DNA of 46,594 bases. It comes from an uncultured Roseiflexus sp. Lineage in GTDB: Bacteria > Chloroflexota > Chloroflexia > Chloroflexales > Roseiflexaceae. Positions within the stretch are counted from its first letter, which is position 1; each line of letters begins with the position of its first letter. Made by a program: the position numbers and the translations under genes. Positions 42,413-46,594 of the stretch are shown here, one piece after another. Under the pieces are notes generated by a model. The model had not been told where the DNA came from. It worked only from the letters and a program-made list of their open reading frames with translations, and did no database searches. Location of the stretch: assembly GCA_937935075.1 (NCBI GenBank), contig CALGYB010000110.1, positions 1 through 46,594 on the forward strand. The letters run 5' to 3'.

Positions 42413-43014
42413 GGCTGCACCTGCTTTCCAGGCAATTGATCGTCCGTACCGGCGGATCGATGCCGCGCATATGCTTCTGCAAACGCACGTTCGGCGCGAA
42501 CCAGGAGCGTGCCGACCGAGCCGGGCGCAAGGTCGAGCGCAGCGGCCACTTCGGCATACGACAACCCGGCGTGACGCAGGAGGAGAATCTGCGCCTGACG
42601 CTGCGGCAGGGTCGCCAGGGCGGCGCGCACCTGATGGCGCTCCTCAATGCGCTCCACCGCTGCGGAAGGGTCTTCCACAGCGGGCGCCTGCGCAACCCGC
42701 TCGATGCGCGCGGCGTCCCGTCGTTCGCTGCGCAGTGTGTTGCGCGCAGTGTTGAGCGCAACGCGACAGAGCCACGGGCGTACCGGTTGATTGGGCGCCG
42801 GCGGTCGCCGATAGAGGGTCAGAAACGTTTCCTGCGCTGCGTCCTCTGCTGCCTCGCGCTTCCCGGTAAGCCCGTAGAGCACGCGGTACACCGTCGCATA
42901 ATGGCGCACGAACAGTTCCTCGAACGCCGCCTCGTCGCCGCGCCAGAGACGTTCGAGCAGCGCGCCATCGCTCTCGTGTTCCGCCATCTTCTGGTTGCTC
43001 GCTGTCGCTATCAT
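42409..43014 (-). CDS. RNA polymerase ECF sigma factor (sigma-70 family)
   Basis: About 201 residues. Region 2 contains RGDEAAFEELFVRHYATVYR (core binding) and the DAAQETFLTLYRR segment; region 4 is a helix-turn-helix, with LPQRQAQILLLRHAGLSYAEVAAALDL. This is a typical ECF factor. Three in-frame ATGs (43044, 43014, 42987) follow a frame open to 43158; 43014 is chosen because AGGA lies just upstream and a TATGAT on this strand (43046-43041) would start the transcript about 20 bases earlier. Stop and anti-sigma start overlap by four bases. ECF factors usually control their own gene; the target promoter motif is not evident here. Confidence 0.9.
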   Translation of the reverse strand: MIATASNQKMAEHESDGALLERLWRGDEAAFEELFVRHYATVYRVLYGLTGKREAAEDAAQETFLTLYRRPPAPNQPVRPWLCRVALNTARNTLRSERRDAARIERVAQAPAVEDPSAAVERIEERHQVRAALATLPQRQAQILLLRHAGLSYAEVAAALDLAPGSVGTLLVRAERAFAEAYARHRSAGTDDQLPGKQVQP

Positions 43015-43035
43015 CGATCCTGCGCCATCGTTTGT

Positions 43036-43046
43036 TATAATCATAC
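43036..43046. promoter_or_regulatory. Overlapping divergent −10 boxes for the ABC-F and sigma operons
   Basis: TGTTATAATCATA: on the plus strand an extended −10 (TGT-TATAAT, 43036-43041) points to the ABC-F gene. On the minus strand TATGAT (43046-43041) points to the sigma factor. They share an end base, so polymerase bound at one should exclude the other. Confidence 0.5.
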
Positions 43047-43126
43047 TTGAAACACCACTGCGCCGGTTTTTGTGACATAGGCATGTGACGTTCCAGGACA
43101 AGTCAGAGACGAACGGGGGATCACTC

Positions 43127-45103
43127 GTGTCGATCATCACTGTCAGCAACTTGACCAAATATTACGGCGCTGAACTGATCTTCCGCGATGTCAGTTTTCG
43201 GATCACACGCGGCGATAAAGTGGCGATCGTCGGAGTCAACGGCGCCGGCAAGAGCACCCTGCTGCGAATCATTGCCGGGCAGGAAACGCCAAACGCCGGG
43301 AGCGTCCATCTGGCGCGCGGGACGCGCCTGGCGTACCTGGCGCAGGAAGCGCGCTTCGATAGCCGACGCACACTGCTCGAAGAAATGCACGCCTCGCTCG
43401 CGTATCTCAACGCATTGCGCGATGAAATAACCGCGCTCGAAGCCGCGCTCACGGAGACTGCCCACCCTGACTATGACCACTTAATGGAGCATTACGGCAA
43501 GACGCTCCATCGCTTCGAGCATGCCGGCGGCTACGACATTGACCGGCGGATCGCCATGGTCCTCGATGGTCTGGGGTTTTCCGTCGCGCAACGCCATGAA
43601 CCGGTAGCGCGCTTTAGCGGCGGGCAGAAGACCCGCGTTGCGCTCGCGGCTGCGCTCCTGTCTGACCCTGATGTGCTTCTGCTCGATGAACCGACCAATC
43701 ATCTCGACCTGGCGGCGCTCGAATGGCTCGAACGTTTCCTGCGCGACTGGGACGGCACGCTGATCGTTGTCTCGCACGACCGCTACTTCCTCGACCGGGT
43801 GACGACTCGCACGCTCGATCTCGCGTTCAATCGACTCGACGGCGATTACCCCGCCCCCTACCAGCGTTATCTGGAACTGAAAGCCGCGCGCCTCGAACTC
43901 CAGTTGAAACAGTACCGCGCTCAGCAGGAAGAGATCGCTCGAACCGAAGAGTTCATCCGCCGCTTCAAGAATAGCCAGCTCAGCAAACAGGCGCGTGGAC
44001 GCGAACGACGCCTGGAGCGTCTGAAGGAGGGATGGGAAGGTGGTTCAGGGCGCACCGAAGGGCTGATCGCCCGACCGGAGCAGCAGAAGAAACTGGCGTT
44101 CAAACTCGGCTCGAACCTGCGCGGCGCCGACCTGGTGCTGAAGATCGACGGGTTGACCGTCGGCTACCAACAACCCGCCACTGATGCGCAGCCACTGGCG
44201 CTGCTCCACGTCCCCAACCTCGAAATCTGGCGCGGACAGCGGGTGGCGCTGATGGGACCGAACGGCTGCGGCAAGACGACCCTGCTGCGCACGATTACCG
44301 GCGAACTGCCGCCGCTGCGCGGGCAAGCGCGGCTGGGGAGCAATGTCAGACTCGTCTACTATGCCCAGGCGCATGAGGGGTTGCGCATGGATCAGACCAT
44401 GCTTGATGAAATCCGCCGCGTTCGACCAGACATGAAGGAATCTGAAGCGCGCACGCTGCTGGGGCGCTTCCTCTTCAGCGGCGATGATGTCTACAAACGC
44501 ATCAGCAACCTTTCCGGCGGAGAACGCGGCAGAGTGGCGCTCGCGCAACTCATGCTGCTCGGTGGAAACCTGCTCGTGCTCGACGAGCCGACGAACCACC
44601 TCGACATCGACGCGCGTGAGGCGCTCGAAACTGTGCTGAACGAGTATGACGGCACGGTGCTCTTCGTCTCGCACGACCGTTCCTTCGTCGATGCCGTCGC
44701 CGACACGATCTGGATGGTGCGCGATGGCGCCATCGATGTGTTCGATGGCACATATTCTGAATATGTCGCTGCACGCGATGCCGCGTCCGCTGCTGGCTTA
44801 CTGTCGAACGGTTCACAAAAGCGCGATGTGGTGCGCGAACCGGGCGCTGGTGCGCCGGCAAAGGAGACACGCGCGCTCAATCGTGAGCAGGAGCGTGAAG
44901 AACGCCGCCGGCAGCGTCGCCTTGCGCTGTTGGAAGAAGAGATCGCTGGTCTCGAAGCGAAACTTCGCGGTCTTGAGGAAGCATTGAATACGGCCAGCGC
45001 CGCAGGTGATGTGCAACGCGTGACATCGCTGGGGATCGAGATCGTCGAGTTGCAGAAAACCCTGGACATGCGGTACGATGAATGGGCGACCATAGCAGTC
45101 TAG
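43127..45103 (+). CDS. ABC-F family ATPase (ribosome-associated, Uup/EttA-like)
   Basis: A 658-residue protein with two ABC domains and no membrane part. The first has Walker A GVNGAGKS (36-43) and signature FSGGQKTR. The second has GPNGCGKT (377-384) and LSGGERGR. A charged linker (~245-305, with RRFKNSQLSKQARGRERRLERL) links them, and the C-terminus is a coiled coil (~580-650) as in the Uup subgroup. ABC-F proteins act on ribosomes to relieve stalling or give antibiotic protection. The GTG at 43127 has GGGGGA seven bases upstream; a longer frame from 43085 lacks a site. DUF123 and duplicated-module genes follow directly. No target can be assigned. Confidence 0.93.
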   Translation: MSIITVSNLTKYYGAELIFRDVSFRITRGDKVAIVGVNGAGKSTLLRIIAGQETPNAGSVHLARGTRLAYLAQEARFDSRRTLLEEMHASLAYLNALRDEITALEAALTETAHPDYDHLMEHYGKTLHRFEHAGGYDIDRRIAMVLDGLGFSVAQRHEPVARFSGGQKTRVALAAALLSDPDVLLLDEPTNHLDLAALEWLERFLRDWDGTLIVVSHDRYFLDRVTTRTLDLAFNRLDGDYPAPYQRYLELKAARLELQLKQYRAQQEEIARTEEFIRRFKNSQLSKQARGRERRLERLKEGWEGGSGRTEGLIARPEQQKKLAFKLGSNLRGADLVLKIDGLTVGYQQPATDAQPLALLHVPNLEIWRGQRVALMGPNGCGKTTLLRTITGELPPLRGQARLGSNVRLVYYAQAHEGLRMDQTMLDEIRRVRPDMKESEARTLLGRFLFSGDDVYKRISNLSGGERGRVALAQLMLLGGNLLVLDEPTNHLDIDAREALETVLNEYDGTVLFVSHDRSFVDAVADTIWMVRDGAIDVFDGTYSEYVAARDAASAAGLLSNGSQKRDVVREPGAGAPAKETRALNREQEREERRRQRRLALLEEEIAGLEAKLRGLEEALNTASAAGDVQRVTSLGIEIVELQKTLDMRYDEWATIAV

Positions 45104-45111
45104 AGGAAACG

Positions 45112-45585
45112 GTGAAGGGAACCTACCTGCTCATTCTGCGGCTCGACCGCGACATTGCGGGGTTGCCCGTCGGTAAACTCGGTGTGTTGGATTTTCCCGC
45201 CGGGTATTACCTGTACGTCGGGAGCGCCTTCGGATCCGGCGGGTTGCCTGCGCGCCTGGCGTACCATGCGCGCCGGGAAAAGGCGCGTCCACACTGGCAC
45301 ATCGACTATTTGCGCAAGCATGGGCGACTTGAAGAAGCCTGGAGTATTGCCTGTTCAGAGCGACTCGAGCGCCTGTGGGTCGATGCGTTGAGCGCCGCAC
45401 CGGTTGTTCAGCCAGTTGCGCCTGGTTTTGGCGCCAGCGATAGCCCGTGTAAAAGTCACCTGTTCTTTTCTCCCGTCCGACCGCAGCCGCGCGTTTTGAC
45501 CGATACGCTCCTCCAAAGCGTCGAACGGGCGCCGATGGATGTGAAGCGCCTGAATATTGAAATTTACGCCTTTGACAACCCATGA
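45112..45585 (+). CDS. DUF123/GIY-YIG-like domain protein
   Basis: About 157 residues. The start GTYLLILRL, then LDFPAGYYLYVGSAFGSGG and LAYHARREKARPHWHIDYL match the DUF123 family, thought to be related to GIY-YIG nucleases and often fused to endonuclease III in archaea. No activity is established. The GTG at 45112 has AGAGG five bases upstream and leaves eight bases to the ABC-F stop. A longer frame starting at 45082 would overlap ABC-F by 22 bases and has no site. The stop overlaps the next gene's ATG. Its association with an ABC-F gene suggests co-expression, not a known joint function. Confidence 0.82.
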   Translation: MKGTYLLILRLDRDIAGLPVGKLGVLDFPAGYYLYVGSAFGSGGLPARLAYHARREKARPHWHIDYLRKHGRLEEAWSIACSERLERLWVDALSAAPVVQPVAPGFGASDSPCKSHLFFSPVRPQPRVLTDTLLQSVERAPMDVKRLNIEIYAFDNP

Positions 45586-46412
45586 TCGACAACCGTCCCT
45601 ATCCTTCCGATAGCGTGCCTGATGTGGCTGCCATTTTGGAGCAACTACGCGCGGAAGTGCGCGCACAATCCGCAGCCCGCCGACCAATCGGCGATGATGC
45701 GTTGCAACGCGCATTGCAACGCAGCCTCGATGACCTCGAAATCTCGCGGGTGGTCAGCGCGCACTGGCCCCTCACCGGGCACACCCTGCCGCAGAAGGCA
45801 ATGGCGCTGATCAACAAGGTGGTGCGGCGCTACCTGCGCTGGTATATCAATCCGATCGTCGAGCAGCAGAATGCGTTCAACAACGCGGCGGCGCGCACCC
45901 TGCGCCTGCTGGCGGAAGCGTACCAGGAACTGGCGCATCAGGTGGCGGAGCAGCGGCAGACCGGCGCGCAGACGCGCACCGATGGGAACGAGGCGCACAA
46001 CGACGATCATACCGCCACGATTGCCGCAGAGGAACGTTCCGCTGCCGGGATCGATCCCACGATCGCGCCAACCTATGCCGATCTCATGGCGCAGGTGCGC
46101 AATCGCGCGACAATGGAGCCTCCCGCTCGTTTCATCGAACTGGAATTGCACGATGCTCTGACTCAGGCGCAATCGCGGCAATTCGTCACTTCGCACTGGC
46201 CCCTCATCGGGCGCACGCTTGTCGAAAAAGTGATCGCGCTGCACAACCGGGTGGTGCGCCAATACCTGCGCTGGCTGATCAATCCCATCGTCGAGCAGCA
46301 AAACGCTGCCAACGAAGCGTTGACCGCCGCCTTGCACACCCTGATCCGCATCGATGCCGCCTTCCGCGCCGATGTCGCCGCCTTCCGCGCCGAGCGCAAG
46401 CGGCAGCGATGA
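45582..46412 (+). CDS. Protein of unknown function with an internal duplication
   Basis: A 276-residue protein built from two similar ~52-residue segments (59-110 and 203-254), each with HWPL(T/I)G, then a basic helix ending in RYLRWYINPIVEQQN or QYLRWLINPIVEQQN. A hydrophilic linker (~120-160) separates them. There is no signal peptide or obvious membrane helix. From memory, the INPIVEQQN motif appears at the N-terminus of some Chloroflexota sugar-related methyl- and glycosyltransferases, but I cannot confirm it. Here two copies stand alone without an enzyme domain. The ATG overlaps the DUF123 stop (ATGA), so it is the last gene of the ABC-F operon. Confidence 0.7.
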   Translation: MIDNRPYPSDSVPDVAAILEQLRAEVRAQSAARRPIGDDALQRALQRSLDDLEISRVVSAHWPLTGHTLPQKAMALINKVVRRYLRWYINPIVEQQNAFNNAAARTLRLLAEAYQELAHQVAEQRQTGAQTRTDGNEAHNDDHTATIAAEERSAAGIDPTIAPTYADLMAQVRNRATMEPPARFIELELHDALTQAQSRQFVTSHWPLIGRTLVEKVIALHNRVVRQYLRWLINPIVEQQNAANEALTAALHTLIRIDAAFRADVAAFRAERKRQR

Positions 46413-46430
46413 CCATGGTGCAATCATGTA

Positions 46431-46526
46431 TGAGTCCACTGCGCACTGGCTGAACCACCAGGGACCCGAAGCGCGCGAAGGGGGAGAACCATGAAGTGCA
46501 TTTCCTGTGTATCCCTTTGTGACTGC
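46431..46526 (+). repeat. Diverged copy of the palindromic element
   Basis: TGAGTCCACTGC, then GAACCACCAGGGACCCGAAG, GCGAAGGGGGAGAACCATGA and GCATTTCC resemble the reverse complement of 31781-31897 along most of its length. The window ends soon after; no gene is seen in the last 182 bases. Confidence 0.65.
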
Positions 46527-46594
46527 GTAACGCGGAATGTATTCCGCTCCGGGGTGCTGAGTCCTGGTGAGAAATAGCCCGTCATGTCCGATAT

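Overview
The window looks like the chromosome of a filamentous anoxygenic phototroph of the Chloroflexota, most likely a Roseiflexus-type organism. This is inferred from GC-rich codon use, the mix of gene families (membrane RsbR-like STAS proteins, a CrtL-type lycopene cyclase, the alternative GlmU, M29 aminopeptidase, LarA) and the many short intergenic repeats. No rRNA or photosystem gene is present to settle it, and the call rests on recognition, not on a search. No plasmid, phage, CRISPR array or transposase gene was seen.

Layout. 1-13.1 kb is a surface-glycan region: three tandem paralogous GT-C glycosyltransferases (minus strand) sharing a TPR block and an unrecognised C-terminal beta-rich domain, a PAS-PAS hybrid histidine kinase, then (plus strand) a membrane-tethered clan-A-like glycoside hydrolase and an O-antigen-ligase-type polymerase. 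A TauE/SafE exporter follows behind a near-consensus promoter with an operator-like palindrome. 14.4-19.6 kb is a four-gene operon: phosphohexomutase, a phosphohexomutase-like protein without the catalytic serine loop, a membrane-anchored YvcK-like protein with an eroded N-terminal half, and an alternative GlmU. It resembles UDP-sugar (UDP-GlcNAc) synthesis with a built-in sensor. A convergent class I terpene synthase, two tandem six-helix STAS proteins, and an overlapping trio (YvcK-like, M29 aminopeptidase, CrtL-type lycopene cyclase) follow. 26.9-29.6 kb holds a LolD/MacB-type ABC ATPase fused to a cyclic-nucleotide-binding domain, and a membrane-fusion lipoprotein, with no permease nearby.

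29.6-33.7 kb is repeat-rich: two short elements with 13-bp inverted ends, a 117-bp palindromic element, a pair of ~215-bp inverted homologous blocks, tRNA-Ser(GGA), a Rieske-LarA pair, an unknown 162-aa protein and a tRNA-Trp/Ser/Ser cluster with promoter and terminator. Next come a secreted helical protein and PriA. 37.5-39.8 kb (minus) is an operon of a beta-hydroxyacid dehydrogenase and two GNAT acetyltransferases. 40.0-41.2 kb is an orphan ABC ATPase framed by a perfect 77-bp inverted repeat. An ECF sigma/anti-sigma pair (minus) is divergent from an operon of an ABC-F ATPase, a DUF123/GIY-YIG-like protein and an internally duplicated protein of unknown function.

The strongest leads are: the ABC-cNMP fusion with an adaptor lipoprotein but no permease; the glycan operon that pairs two apparently degenerate enzymes with two intact ones; the shared C-terminal domain of the three glycosyltransferases; the orphan terpene synthase; and the recently duplicated 77-bp inverted repeat around an orphan ATPase. 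Start sites were chosen from Shine-Dalgarno and promoter positions and often differ from the longest reading frame.
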